This document shows positions 51,173 through 60,094 of a DNA stretch of 64,000 nucleotides, piece by piece. This DNA comes from Luminiphilus sp051201685 (GTDB taxonomy: Bacteria > Pseudomonadota > Gammaproteobacteria > Pseudomonadales > Halieaceae), in the NCBI RefSeq assembly GCF_051201685.1, contig NZ_CP179213.1, positions 248,001 to 312,000 on the forward strand, read 5' to 3'. The notes beneath the pieces are model-generated. The model ran no database searches. It was not told the origin of the DNA and saw nothing but the letters and a program-made list of their open reading frames with translations. A program made the position numbers and the translations under genes. The first letter of the stretch is position 1. Each line of letters starts with the position of its first letter.

Positions 51173-53602
51173 TTACTGTCCGAAGTTGTACTTCACAGTT
51201 AATCCGTAGGTTGCGGGCTGGTTGGGGTAGCCACTGAAGCTTCCCGCCTGTGCTACCGATGGGAAGGCTGACAGCAGGTACTCATCGTCATTGAGGTTGC
51301 GACCCCAAAGGTTGAACTCCAAACCGTTGTCCCAGCTCATACCAGCACTAGCATTGAACATGTTGACTTCCCGCGCAGCGATTGACATGGGAATGTTGTC
51401 GGCAACCTGCACTTCTTCTTCGTAAACGTGCTCTAGGCGTACGTATGAGTAAGCGCCAAGTAATTCGAAGTTGTAGGTAATGTTCGTGTTAGTTGACAGC
51501 TCTGGGATCCCTGAAGGCTGTTGACCCGACAGGTCCATGGGTCCGTTAGGACCTACTGCGCCTTGGAATGAGTCGTAAAGTGGATCCAGCCACGTGGCCG
51601 CAAACCCAATGCGGAGACCATCAACAGGCAACCAGGTGACATCGACCTCTACGCCATCGGTAGACTGCTTACCGGCGTTGGCCAAATTAAAGCCTGTGCC
51701 AGAGAAGACGTTAGACTGGAAGCCGTCGATTTCTTGCATGAAGATAGCCAAGTTCAGTGACACGGTGTCCCACTGACCTTTCAGACCCACTTCGTAGACC
51801 AGTGACTCTTCGGGGTCGGCACGACGCGTACCCACGGCGAAGTTTGCCGCGCCGGGTCCGAAGCCAACGTTTGGCAGGGCAGGATCGCCGTTTGCTAGCA
51901 GGGCGGCTACGTCAGCGGGAACAGGACCGGTGTCCTGAGACAGGTTCCATGATGACGCTTTGAATCCTGTGCTCACACCGCCATAGACATTCATGTCAGG
52001 GGTCAAGTCATAAGACAATCGCAGCGTATAAGTGGTATCGCTGTCGTCACTCTTGCCGTCTTCCACGGAGTTCGGGAACCCGACGACGGGCGGCAAAAAC
52101 TGTGCAGCTTTCAGCGCGCCCAGGCCAAATGCGTCGAGTGGCAACGCGCCAAATAGGTTGTCACTGATTACCTCAGCACTGGCGTCTTTCTCTGACTGGG
52201 TGTAGTTCACACCCGCTGTAAGCGTCAAGGCGTCGGTCAGGTCGTAATCGACCTGTGCGAATAGCGATAGAGTTTCATCGTCAAGCGTGTACTTCTCTGA
52301 CTGATTCCCCGTGCCTGTCGCGTAGAACGTGCCCGCAGGGAATCCCAGAGCAGCCTCGACGGCGCCAAGGGCGCCTCCGGTAAGGAAGTCTACGTATGAA
52401 CGGAAATCAGCACCGAGGCCAAAGGTCTCATCTTGCTCGACTTCTTCATTGAAGTAGAAGGCTCCAGCCATCCATTGCAATGGGCCACTGCCTGCAGAGG
52501 TCAAACGCAGCTCTTGGGTAAAGGTGTCGATCTTGGTGCCTCTGAAATCTGCCGCTTCAGGCAAAATCAGTCGTGCGCTGGTGAAATCAACATCCCCTGA
52601 TTGGAACTGATCAAGAGTTCTGTAGGCTGAGATCGAGGTCAGAGTGAAGCTGTCAAAATCGTAGTCGACGTGCAGCGAGGTGCCCTGAGTCTCAATTTCG
52701 TTCCTTGGGTCAAAATCAAGGTAGTTGGCGTAGGCGAAGGCGTCATTGGAAATCAAGTCACCGCCGAGTAATCGCACGATACCGCCAGTAGGGCCATCGA
52801 CTAGGTTGGCAACACCACAACACACCTCATCGATTTCTTCTGCATCAACGATCAGGCGCATTTCTAAACGGTCAGTGGGGTTCCACAGCAGCTGGCCACG
52901 GAAGTTCCAGCGGTCCAGCTCGTTAGAGTCGGTACCCAGTTCCAAATTGTCAAAATAGCCGTCGCGCTCGTTCATGCTGCCGAACAGACTAAAAGCCACA
53001 TTTTCTGACAATGGGCCCGTGACGTCGCCACGAATAATGGTTTGGTTGTAGTTACCTACCGTTGCGCCCACTGAGCCGCTGAAGCCATCAAGGTCGGGCT
53101 TAGCCGTCGTGACGCTGATAACGCCGGCGGATGCATTTTTGCCGAAAAGTGTGCTTTGTGGGCCACGCAAAACTTCGATGCGCTCAAGCTTGGGGAGGTC
53201 AGCCAGTGCGCTGCCTACTCGCGAGCGATAGACGCCGTCGATGAAAACACCCACAGATGGCTCGATACCGGCATTGTTTGCGCCGTTACCAAATCCGCGA
53301 ATGATGAAGTTAGTTTGGGCGCTGCCCTGCAGCTGAGTGACGCGCAGGCTAGGTACTAGCGTTTGCAGGTCTTTGATGTCTAGGACCTGTGCTTGCTCGA
53401 TGGTCTCAGAGGACACAACGGAAACTGCGATAGGCACTTCTTGCAGGGTTTGCTGGCGCTTAGCGGCTGTTACCACAACCTCCTCAAGCATACCGGAACT
53501 TTGGGCCAGGGCAGGGAGCGCCGCAGGAAGAGTCAATGCTGCGGCCGCAACGGCTTGCGGAAGCGCTTTGCGGAACGACTTTACGGATGATACTACCGAC
53601 AT
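51173..53602 (-). CDS. TonB-dependent outer-membrane receptor
   Basis: The 809-residue protein has a signal peptide (AVAAAALTLPAALPALA), then the plug domain starting MLEEVVVTAAKRQQTLQEVP with the TonB-box-like EVVVTA, IIRGFGNGANNAGIEPSVGV, SRVGSALADLPKLERIEVLR and GPQSTLFGKNASAGVISV. The rest is a beta-barrel that ends in TVKYNFGQ, a typical aromatic-terminal-strand region. Sequence features resemble the large family of receptors for uptake of siderophores, vitamins or glycans in marine bacteria, and the substrate cannot be told. No ExbB/ExbD/TonB or degradative gene is adjacent on the same strand. A terminator follows. Confidence 0.93.
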   Translation of the reverse strand: MSVVSSVKSFRKALPQAVAAAALTLPAALPALAQSSGMLEEVVVTAAKRQQTLQEVPIAVSVVSSETIEQAQVLDIKDLQTLVPSLRVTQLQGSAQTNFIIRGFGNGANNAGIEPSVGVFIDGVYRSRVGSALADLPKLERIEVLRGPQSTLFGKNASAGVISVTTAKPDLDGFSGSVGATVGNYNQTIIRGDVTGPLSENVAFSLFGSMNERDGYFDNLELGTDSNELDRWNFRGQLLWNPTDRLEMRLIVDAEEIDEVCCGVANLVDGPTGGIVRLLGGDLISNDAFAYANYLDFDPRNEIETQGTSLHVDYDFDSFTLTSISAYRTLDQFQSGDVDFTSARLILPEAADFRGTKIDTFTQELRLTSAGSGPLQWMAGAFYFNEEVEQDETFGLGADFRSYVDFLTGGALGAVEAALGFPAGTFYATGTGNQSEKYTLDDETLSLFAQVDYDLTDALTLTAGVNYTQSEKDASAEVISDNLFGALPLDAFGLGALKAAQFLPPVVGFPNSVEDGKSDDSDTTYTLRLSYDLTPDMNVYGGVSTGFKASSWNLSQDTGPVPADVAALLANGDPALPNVGFGPGAANFAVGTRRADPEESLVYEVGLKGQWDTVSLNLAIFMQEIDGFQSNVFSGTGFNLANAGKQSTDGVEVDVTWLPVDGLRIGFAATWLDPLYDSFQGAVGPNGPMDLSGQQPSGIPELSTNTNITYNFELLGAYSYVRLEHVYEEEVQVADNIPMSIAAREVNMFNASAGMSWDNGLEFNLWGRNLNDDEYLLSAFPSVAQAGSFSGYPNQPATYGLTVKYNFGQ

Positions 53603-54107
53603 GAACGGTTACCTTTATATGAAGTTTGTTTAAACGGCGCGCATTCTCTTTAAAGCTGCTTAGGTGGTCAATGTGAATCTTGCAGCCAATAAGATGGGGG
53701 AAGAACTTGTTTTGCCGAAATCGCCTTGGTTTACCAAGATTTTGAGAATGCTCAGGCTCGGCTATTTAATGCCGACCATCTATGACTTTAATTACGCATC
53801 GGTCATGAACCTGCAAAACCTCAGATTGCCCATTTATTAACCACTGAAATACGGCCAATTTTAAAGACGGCCCTAGCCTCTTTGAATCACGACATTACCA
53901 AGAGCCTACCTTCTATGCGGCAGATCATTTGCGTAACGGGCTATGGAAACTGGAGTGCTTGCTGGAGATGGACAGGGCGATTGCGAAAACGGTGATGTAG
54001 ACTATAGGGCTATGCACCGAAACGTACCGCTAGGCGATTGACTCAGCAGTAAAAGATCGGGTGAATTATGGTCAAGCTACATTACAGCCAGGAGGCAGTC
54101 ACGACCC
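53603..54107. other. Intergenic region between TonB receptor and DUF2855 genes
   Basis: The 505 bases lie between divergent genes. They hold a 14-base inverted repeat (CTTGGT at 53725-53730, ACCAAG at 53733-53738) that could be an operator for either gene. An open stretch of about 50 codons ending at 54000 has no ATG, GTG or TTG start near its beginning and no recognised family; it may be a remnant or chance. Confidence 0.4.
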
Positions 54108-55178
54108 ATGCAACGATTTGAAGTGAACAGACAGGCATTTATTGAGTGGCGGGGGCAGGAGCAAACCAAACCAGTGTTAGTCGAAGGCGAGGTTCGACTC
54201 GCCATCGATTTTTTTGCATTTACCGCCAATAATCTGACCTATGCCGTTGCCGGTGACATGCTGGGCTATTGGAATTTCTTCCCAGTTGTCCCCGATGATG
54301 GATACGGCGTGATTCCCGTATGGGGATTTGCCGACGTCATAGAGTCCCGTTGCGATGAGATTTTGGTGGGCGAGCGGCTATATGGCTATTTTCAGCCCTC
54401 GGGTGAATTGGTGATCGCACCGACCAACGTCAGTTCTAGCGTGTTAATTGACGGTACGGCGCACCGACAGTCATTACCTGTTCTGTATAACCAGTATCAG
54501 CGCATTGCCAAAGGTCAGGGTGGGGGTTTGGCTGGGCGCCTTCAGGCATTGCTTGGGCCGTTGTATATGACTGGCTACGCTATCGCTGACCAGCTCGCAG
54601 TGAATCAGTGTTACGGCGCCCAGCAGGTGGTCATTGTGAGTGCCTCAAGTAAAACCAGCATTGGTTTGGCCGAAGCACTGGCTGAAAGTGATCAATCATC
54701 AAAGGTTGTGGGATTAACCTCACCGCAAAACGTTGCTTTTGTGGAGGGGCTTGGTGTCTACGACCAGGTTGTCGCTTATGACGCCATCGACTCGCTGTCG
54801 AATTCATCGGCAGTGGTTATCGACATGGCGGGCAGTGGTGAGACTGCAGAAAAATTGCGCGAGCACTTTGCGGATGAACTGAATTACTACATCAGCGTGG
54901 GTTTGACCCATTGGGACAAAGCCCGTGGTAGCAGTGGGGCGCCACAGGAGCGGCACGAGATGTTCTTTGCGCCTACCTACATTATAGAGCGCACGAAAGC
55001 CTTGGGCCCTGGTGAGTTTAATCGACGACTGCAGGGTTTTCTCGAGCGCGCATCAGCTAAAGCTGTGACCTGGCTGCAACTCAACGAGGTCGATAATGTT
55101 GAAGCTTTGGGGGCGTTGTATACCGACATCTGCGCTGGAATCATGGATCCATCAGAGGGCATTATCTGCAAGCTGTAG
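54108..55178 (+). CDS. DUF2855 family protein
   Basis: This 356-residue protein matches the DUF2855 family, which is distantly related to medium-chain dehydrogenases in fold. It reads AIDFFAFTANNLTYAVAGDM near residue 30, then YWNFFPVVPDDGYGVIPVWG and LVGERLYGYFQPSGELVIAP. The second half has a Rossmann-type region (GAQQVVIVSASSKTSIGLAE) followed by VVGLTSPQNVAFVEGLGVYD. It may thus be an NAD(P)H-dependent oxidoreductase; this is inference, as no function has been fixed for the family. It starts at ATG 54108 with AGGAGG further upstream than usual. Confidence 0.85.
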   Translation: MQRFEVNRQAFIEWRGQEQTKPVLVEGEVRLAIDFFAFTANNLTYAVAGDMLGYWNFFPVVPDDGYGVIPVWGFADVIESRCDEILVGERLYGYFQPSGELVIAPTNVSSSVLIDGTAHRQSLPVLYNQYQRIAKGQGGGLAGRLQALLGPLYMTGYAIADQLAVNQCYGAQQVVIVSASSKTSIGLAEALAESDQSSKVVGLTSPQNVAFVEGLGVYDQVVAYDAIDSLSNSSAVVIDMAGSGETAEKLREHFADELNYYISVGLTHWDKARGSSGAPQERHEMFFAPTYIIERTKALGPGEFNRRLQGFLERASAKAVTWLQLNEVDNVEALGALYTDICAGIMDPSEGIICKL

Positions 55179-55567
55179 CCGCAGTGAGCCCTGGAGTGTT
55201 GCTAGACCCATAAACGGTGTGGGGTGACCGGGTTCCGGTATTACTCGTTCGCCTCACTGTGGCAGATCACGGAGCCACCCCGAGAGTGGCTGTTCGGTCA
55301 CGCGGCGCGCGTCGTTTAGAGGATGGTGTCGGTACTGGTTTTCCTAAATTTCGTATTAAATCCTTCTAGTGGTAGTAAAAACCCACTTAACTATTGTCAT
55401 AAAAGCAATAAAGTTATGCTTTGTTCCCTCTGTATTCGGAACAATAAATGCGATGTAATCTCGCGACCCCGTTCAGCGTGCCCGTTTTTTAAAACGTTCA
55501 GCGGCTGTTATCAACCGGCAGTTCAGTGTCACCACGGAGCAGCGAGAATTTGAACCCAACAGAAAAA
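55179..55567. other. Intergenic region upstream of the Npt-like carrier gene
   Basis: The 389 bases contain a small hairpin (AGCCAC at 55273-55278 with GTGGCT at 55286-55291) that lacks a T-run, and an AT-rich zone near 55345-55450 likely to hold the promoter of the downstream gene. No gene is supported. Confidence 0.4.
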
Positions 55568-56875
55568 ATGAATACGCGTCGTGACAACCCCGTATACAAG
55601 CTGCTCAAAATAGTCTCAAACGTTGAGGCGAATGAAGTCAGAGCTTTAGTTGGCTCGTTTTTGTTTGTTGTTGTTCTAATGTCTGCCTACTACATTTTGC
55701 GCCCCGTGCGAGATGCGATGGCTAGCGACTGGACAGACGCCGAGGTGAGCTGGCTGTGGACGCTCAATTTTTTCATCAGCACTGCGGTGGTCGCGCTGTA
55801 TGGCGTGCTTGTTTCGCATTTTCGGCTGCGGCTTCTGGTGCCGGCTATTTACGGCATCTTTGCGCTAACGTTCTTATCATTTTTCGTTTTAGCTTCCATC
55901 ATGGACGATCGAACTCTGGTCGATAAATCGTTTTATGTGTGGGTCAGTGTATTTAGCCTTTTTCACATTTCGGTGTTTTGGAGCTTTATGTCAGACCTGT
56001 TCAGTAAAGAGCAGGCCGGCAGGCTATTTGGCATTATCGCCGCGGGGGCAAGTGTGGGCGGCCTAATTGGGCCATCAATACCCTCGTTTTTTTCGGCCTC
56101 CCTTGGCACAGATAATTTACTGTTATTGGCCAGTGCCATGCTGCTTGTGCCCATTCCAATTATTTTTTATTTACAGTCCCTTAAGTCATCAGACTTGCAT
56201 AACGAAGGTCTAGCAGTAGCAACGCCTGAGGTCAAAATTGGGGGTAATCCACTGGCAGGCTTCAAGTTGTTTTTTTCTAATCCGTATCTTATGGCGATTG
56301 GGTTCTTTATTTTTTTATACACAGGCATTAGTTCTTTCGTTTATTTCGAGTTAAAGAATTTGCTGAGTGAGCTAAGCCGCGCCGACCGAACGGCGGTATG
56401 GGCTCAAATGGACTTAGCCGTCAATGGTCTTTCGATTGTCATGGGTCTGTTTGCAACGGGTCGAATCATCGGGAAATTTGGAATGCCCGTAGCCATTGCA
56501 TTCATCCCGGTACTGATTTGTGCAGGCCTTGTTATTGTCGCGGTTTCCCCATTTCTCGGTGCAGTCGTGGCCTTACAGGTCATTCGGCGCGCCGGCAACT
56601 ATGGGGTCACTAAACCGGCCCGTGAAGTGCTGTTTACAAGGGTCGACAGAGAAGCCCGCTTTAAGGCGAAGCCCGTTATCGACATCGTTGCCTATCGAGG
56701 CGGCGATATGCTGATGGCTTGGTTATTTACAGGCCTCACCCAGGGGTTGGGTCTGGGCTTAGCTGCCGTTGCCGCGGTCGGAGCCGGCATAGCGGCACTT
56801 TGGTCCCTTGTGGGCATTTACCTAGGACGATGGTTTGAGCAGGGAGAGGCTCAGCCAGCTGACGACTCAATGTGA
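55568..56875 (+). CDS. MFS-fold carrier of the Npt/nucleotide-transporter-like group
   Basis: From ATG 55568 the product is 435 residues; GTG 55526 would add 14. About 12 hydrophobic segments are visible. The first conserved block is SAYYILRPVRDAMASDWTDA (residues about 40-60), as in proteins annotated as NTP/NDP exchange transporter-like, followed by FWSFMSDLFSKEQAGRLFG and AAGASVGGLIGPSIPSFF. The C-terminal VTKPAREVLFTRVDREARFK is also conserved in this group. In free-living bacteria, members likely carry other metabolites rather than ATP. It is on the plus strand, 73 bases ahead of the next gene. Confidence 0.8.
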   Translation: MNTRRDNPVYKLLKIVSNVEANEVRALVGSFLFVVVLMSAYYILRPVRDAMASDWTDAEVSWLWTLNFFISTAVVALYGVLVSHFRLRLLVPAIYGIFALTFLSFFVLASIMDDRTLVDKSFYVWVSVFSLFHISVFWSFMSDLFSKEQAGRLFGIIAAGASVGGLIGPSIPSFFSASLGTDNLLLLASAMLLVPIPIIFYLQSLKSSDLHNEGLAVATPEVKIGGNPLAGFKLFFSNPYLMAIGFFIFLYTGISSFVYFELKNLLSELSRADRTAVWAQMDLAVNGLSIVMGLFATGRIIGKFGMPVAIAFIPVLICAGLVIVAVSPFLGAVVALQVIRRAGNYGVTKPAREVLFTRVDREARFKAKPVIDIVAYRGGDMLMAWLFTGLTQGLGLGLAAVAAVGAGIAALWSLVGIYLGRWFEQGEAQPADDSM

Positions 56876-56947
56876 GAAAAGCAATTCACCGCCTTATTGA
56901 TTTGCGATGAATCAAAAATTTTTTAAAACACAAAACGGACTGCAACT

Positions 56948-58051
56948 ATGAAGTATTTTTCAATAATCATGACCTTGACGATAAGTCTGGTTACCGCGAT
57001 CACAGCTTATGCAGATGGTCATGGCGATCATACGAGCGCAGCGCCAAAAATGCTCAAATACACCGAGTTCAATCAAATCGGTAACCCGGCTGACGTAATC
57101 TATGTCAAAGAAGAAGCCCCCCGAGTTCTCCAACCGGGCGACGTCAGAGTCAGCGTTTTAGCAGCGCCAATTAACCCTTCAAACCTGTTACAGATTGCAG
57201 GCCAGTACGGTGTAGATGCTGTTTTACCAGCTAAGCCTGGTAGTGAGGGGGTGGGCCGCGTTATCGAAGTAACCCCCGAGGTGAACTATTTGAAGGTGGG
57301 GCAGCTTGTTTTGATCGTCAGTGGCGGCACCTGGAGAGATGAAGTTGTTGCTCCTGAAGCGGGTTTTCTGCCGCTACCCAGTATGGGTGACCTTCCCCCA
57401 GCAGTCATCGAACAGCTGGGCATGTCGGCGGTAAATCCGATTACCGCACTGTTAATGCTGACTTCCTTCGTTGATCTCAACGAGGGCCAATGGATTGTGC
57501 AAAGTGCTGCCAACTCAGCTGTTGGTGGTTACGTAATTCAACTCGCGAAGCAACGCGGTATCAAAACGATCAATGTGGTCCGCCGTGAGGGGCTTGCTGA
57601 GGAGCTCATGGCTAAGGGCGCCGATGCGGTGTTGATTGATGGGCCGGATTTAGCCGATCAGATCGCTCGTGCCACGGGTGGTGAGCCTGTCGTTTTGGCG
57701 CTTGACGCTGTTGGGGGAGATACCTACACCCGGCTGACCAACAGCCTCGGTTACGGCGGAACTATCGTGGCCTACGGTATGCTTTCAGGCAGACCTGCAA
57801 GCTTAAATACGGGTATGACCATTTTCAAAGATATCCGCAATCGAGGTTTTTGGCTCCAAAAATGGTACGAGACGGCTTCTATGGAAGCCAAGCAGGCAGC
57901 TTTTGGAAAAATTATCCCTCTGATTGCCACGGGTGTACTGAAGGCTGACGTTGATTCACGTTATGCGGTCGGTGATATCAAAGCGGCAGTCACTCGGGCT
58001 GCGCAAGATGGTAGAAATGGCAAGGTGCTAATTGTGCCAAACGTTGAGTAA
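56948..58051 (+). CDS. Exported MECR/ETR-type 2-enoyl-thioester reductase-like protein
   Basis: The 367-residue protein carries an N-terminal Sec signal peptide (YFSIIMTLTISLVTAITAYA, cleavage after AYA) ahead of a complete medium-chain dehydrogenase. The MDR part has LQPGDVRVSVLAAPINPSNL, then the nucleotide-binding SAANSAVGGYVIQLAKQRG, which matches the hallmark of MECR/Etr1-type reductases, and LALDAVGGDTYTRLTNSLG. No zinc-binding Cys set is seen, as in the MECR group. MECR reduces 2-enoyl thioesters with NADPH in the cytosol or mitochondria; a periplasmic location would lack NADPH and is odd. The start ATG 56948 lies in a normal context. It converges with the LysR gene. Confidence 0.82.
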   Translation: MKYFSIIMTLTISLVTAITAYADGHGDHTSAAPKMLKYTEFNQIGNPADVIYVKEEAPRVLQPGDVRVSVLAAPINPSNLLQIAGQYGVDAVLPAKPGSEGVGRVIEVTPEVNYLKVGQLVLIVSGGTWRDEVVAPEAGFLPLPSMGDLPPAVIEQLGMSAVNPITALLMLTSFVDLNEGQWIVQSAANSAVGGYVIQLAKQRGIKTINVVRREGLAEELMAKGADAVLIDGPDLADQIARATGGEPVVLALDAVGGDTYTRLTNSLGYGGTIVAYGMLSGRPASLNTGMTIFKDIRNRGFWLQKWYETASMEAKQAAFGKIIPLIATGVLKADVDSRYAVGDIKAAVTRAAQDGRNGKVLIVPNVE

Positions 58052-58082
58052 TAGCGCTCTTGAGTAAGAGTACAGTGCGCAG

Positions 58083-58112
58083 TGAGCATCGCCCTTAGTC
58101 CGGCGATGCTCA
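58083..58112 (+). terminator. Strong 11-bp hairpin between convergent genes
   Basis: TGAGCATCGCC at 58083-58093 pairs perfectly with GGCGATGCTCA at 58102-58112 around an 8-base loop, in the space between the convergent reductase and LysR genes. No T-run follows on either strand, so it may be a factor-assisted terminator or an RNA-stability element. Confidence 0.5.
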
Positions 58113-58157
58113 TTGCCAATAAAAGCATCAGTCATTATGTGGTAAGCCGGTTAAATC

Positions 58158-59060
58158 TCAAGGCGATTGAATACGGCTGACCAAAAAGTCTACGGCAACC
58201 TTAACTTTAGGCACTGAATACTGCTGCTTCTGATACAGCAGGTATATGGCCAGATCTTTACTTTGGGTGACCCGTACTTTGGGCTTAATTATGAGCTCCT
58301 GCACCTTGCCGTTATCTAAATCGGCTTGCACCGACCACCGTGGTGTCATGCATATACCGCGTCCCGCAACAGCCTCCCTACGCAGCCAAGTGCTATTGTT
58401 TGAGATGGTTAAGGCCTTTCCCGACACGTCTAGCCATTGCCCATTTTCCTCACACATCCAGGGGTGAGGGCCATTCGGTGTGCGAAAAAAAAGGCCTTGG
58501 TGATCCCGTAAGTCGGTCGCGTGTTTGGGTGTTCCGTTTGACGCGAGGTAATCTGCAGAGGCGACCGGGATAAAGTCGTTGTCCATGAGGCGCACGGCCT
58601 GGACTCTCTCATTGGGGGCATAGCCGCCCCGAATGGCAATATCCACCTCGTCTCGCGAAAGCGTAGAAAGCTCATCACTAAAGCTCAGGTCTAAAATGAT
58701 CTCTGGATAGAGAGCTTTAAACTCGTCGAGAAGAGGTATGAGGATTCTCTCACCGAAGGTCACCATGGTGCTAATCCGCAGAAACCCTCTGGGCGAGGCT
58801 TGATAGCTCCTGACAGACTCATCACTGCGTTCTAAATGGGCCAATACGTCTTGCACCTGTGTGTAATAAACTTGGCCAATCTCAGTGACTTGCACTACCC
58901 GAGTGGTCCGTTTTAACAGGTTCGCTCCAAGGCTCTTTTCTAAATCTACAATGCGCCGGGATAACGAGGAGGCCGGAACCGAGAGTGACGCGGCGGCCTT
59001 AGTAAAACTGCCGGTCTCGACCACTTTGCTGAAGTAACGCAAGGCCCTTAATTGATCCAT
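58158..59060 (-). CDS. LysR family transcriptional regulator
   Basis: A 300-residue LysR regulator with the N-terminal winged helix (MDQLRALRYFSKVVETGSFT, then KAAASLSVPASSLSRRIVDL and EKSLGANLLKRTTRVVQVTE) and a C-terminal periplasmic-binding-like effector domain, including GFLRISTMVTFGERILIPLL and DEVDIAIRGGYAPNERVQAV. The start ATG 59060 has AAGGGC upstream. It reads away from the exported protein gene at 59458, and a large symmetrical site lies between them, so self-control and control of that gene are likely. The effector is not evident. Confidence 0.93.
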   Translation of the reverse strand: MDQLRALRYFSKVVETGSFTKAAASLSVPASSLSRRIVDLEKSLGANLLKRTTRVVQVTEIGQVYYTQVQDVLAHLERSDESVRSYQASPRGFLRISTMVTFGERILIPLLDEFKALYPEIILDLSFSDELSTLSRDEVDIAIRGGYAPNERVQAVRLMDNDFIPVASADYLASNGTPKHATDLRDHQGLFFRTPNGPHPWMCEENGQWLDVSGKALTISNNSTWLRREAVAGRGICMTPRWSVQADLDNGKVQELIIKPKVRVTQSKDLAIYLLYQKQQYSVPKVKVAVDFLVSRIQSP

Positions 59061-59114
59061 GGTGGTGCCCTTAATAACGACATTATTATTGCCCTAAGAG
59101 CAATAGATTAACCT

Positions 59115-59143
59115 AATTACTACTCACTTCAGTGCGAGTAATT
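59115..59143. promoter_or_regulatory. Predicted LysR-type operator (nested inverted repeats)
   Basis: AATTACT (59115-59121) is repeated as AGTAATT (59137-59143) in perfect inverted symmetry, and CACT (59025 region: 59125-59128) with AGTG (59131-59134) forms an inner pair. The site is 55 bases upstream of the LysR start, where autoregulatory LysR boxes usually lie. Such sites normally have the T-N11-A core, which fits the spacing here in outline. Confidence 0.55.
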
Positions 59144-59156
59144 CCAAATTAAACGC

Positions 59157-59207
59157 AGACAGACAACAGGCCTACTGCGAACAAAGGCCCCGAAGTGGTG
59201 TCTGTCT
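59157..59207. repeat. Long inverted repeat (9-bp arms) in the LysR/exported-protein region
   Basis: AGACAGACA at 59157-59165 and TGTCTGTCT at 59199-59207 are perfect inverted arms, with inner GGCC elements at 59169-59172 and 59186-59189 that could extend the fold. It could be an untranslated RNA hairpin or an extra regulator site. No known RNA family is recognised. Confidence 0.5.
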
Positions 59208-59457
59208 GTCTTTGCTAAAACTAAGAGCGTCGACTTCCGGGTAGCGGTTGCTTAAAACCCTTGGGACGTGTTGTCTTTAATGCGGTTTAGGGTGTGAATT
59301 GGGGATTAAAGCAACAGTAGATGGGCTTTAGTAATATGTGACAAATCATAGAGTAAAGCTTTTAGATCACAGGGAGTTAGGGTAGTGTCACGACCTCTCG
59401 AAACTGCAGCGCTGCTCGCGCTGACAACATTAAAAATCCATTAAGAGGATATGAATC

Positions 59458-60075
59458 ATGAAATTTGCACGATTGTTCCCTGTTTCACTCATTGCATCCT
59501 TAGCGCTGCTGCCGCTCACTGCCTTTGCTGGCCATCACGAAGCTGGCGAAACTGTTGTGCACGGTAGCGAGGCTGGAACGGTTTGGGCTTCTGGCGGTCG
59601 AGCCATGGTGGCCGAAATCGAGGGCGAGGTTGTCGCCGTCAACATGGACACACGAGAGGTTGTCGTGCAGGGTCCAGCGGGCAATTTCTTGACCTTGGCT
59701 GCCCGAGAAGACGGTGTAAATCTAGATAAGATTGCCGTCGGCGACACCATTGTGGCGGATTATGTGGTGTCTATCGAAGCAGAGGTTCGAGAACCCACGG
59801 CTGAAGAGCAGGCTAACCCATGGGTCGTCATGGGTGAGATGGGCAACACGACAAGTGACGCCCCCATGACGGCAGCAGGTGCTGCTCGCATGATTCGTGC
59901 GGTCTGCACTATCGAGGCAATGGACCGTAACGGTAATGTCACGATCAAAGATTCACGCGGCCACATGCACAGTGTCGGCGGTGTTGAATTGGAAAAACTC
60001 GACAATGTGCGCTTAGGCGATTCCGTAGTGATGCTCTTCACTGAGGCACTTGTTCTGTCGTTGAAAGAAATCTGA
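59458..60075 (+). CDS. Exported protein with two repeated beta-rich domains
   Basis: The 205-residue product has a signal peptide (LFPVSLIASLALLPLTAFAG) and a mature part of about 180 residues built from two related halves. The first reads AEIEGEVVAVNMDTREVVVQ, later VNLDKIAVGDTIVADYVVSI; the second reads CTIEAMDRNGNVTIKDSRGH, later LEKLDNVRLGDSVVMLFTEA. Each half thus has a strand pair followed by an LDKIxxGD-type element, pointing to an internal duplication of an OB-like barrel. I do not recognise a named family. It is divergent from LysR and has a strong terminator, consistent with a regulated single gene. Confidence 0.75.
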   Translation: MKFARLFPVSLIASLALLPLTAFAGHHEAGETVVHGSEAGTVWASGGRAMVAEIEGEVVAVNMDTREVVVQGPAGNFLTLAAREDGVNLDKIAVGDTIVADYVVSIEAEVREPTAEEQANPWVVMGEMGNTTSDAPMTAAGAARMIRAVCTIEAMDRNGNVTIKDSRGHMHSVGGVELEKLDNVRLGDSVVMLFTEALVLSLKEI

Positions 60076-60094
60076 TCTAAGCGCGTTTAAAGAA

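Larger units (their letters stand above)
59061..59457. other. Divergent LysR/exported-protein control region
   Basis: The 397 bases hold two structures: a symmetrical site at 59115-59143 and a 9-bp stem hairpin at 59157-59207. Sequence near 59380-59450 should hold the promoter and ribosome binding site (AAGAGGAT just before ATG 59458). Confidence 0.5.

Noticed and set aside
53725..53738. CTTGGT/ACCAAG inverted repeat as an operator for the TonB receptor
   Set aside because: Too short and without known regulator context to call; kept only as a note in the intergenic entry.
55323..55553. A 76-codon plus-strand frame ahead of the Npt-like gene
   Set aside because: Cys-rich, low-complexity composition and overlap with the next gene's leader; looks like chance.
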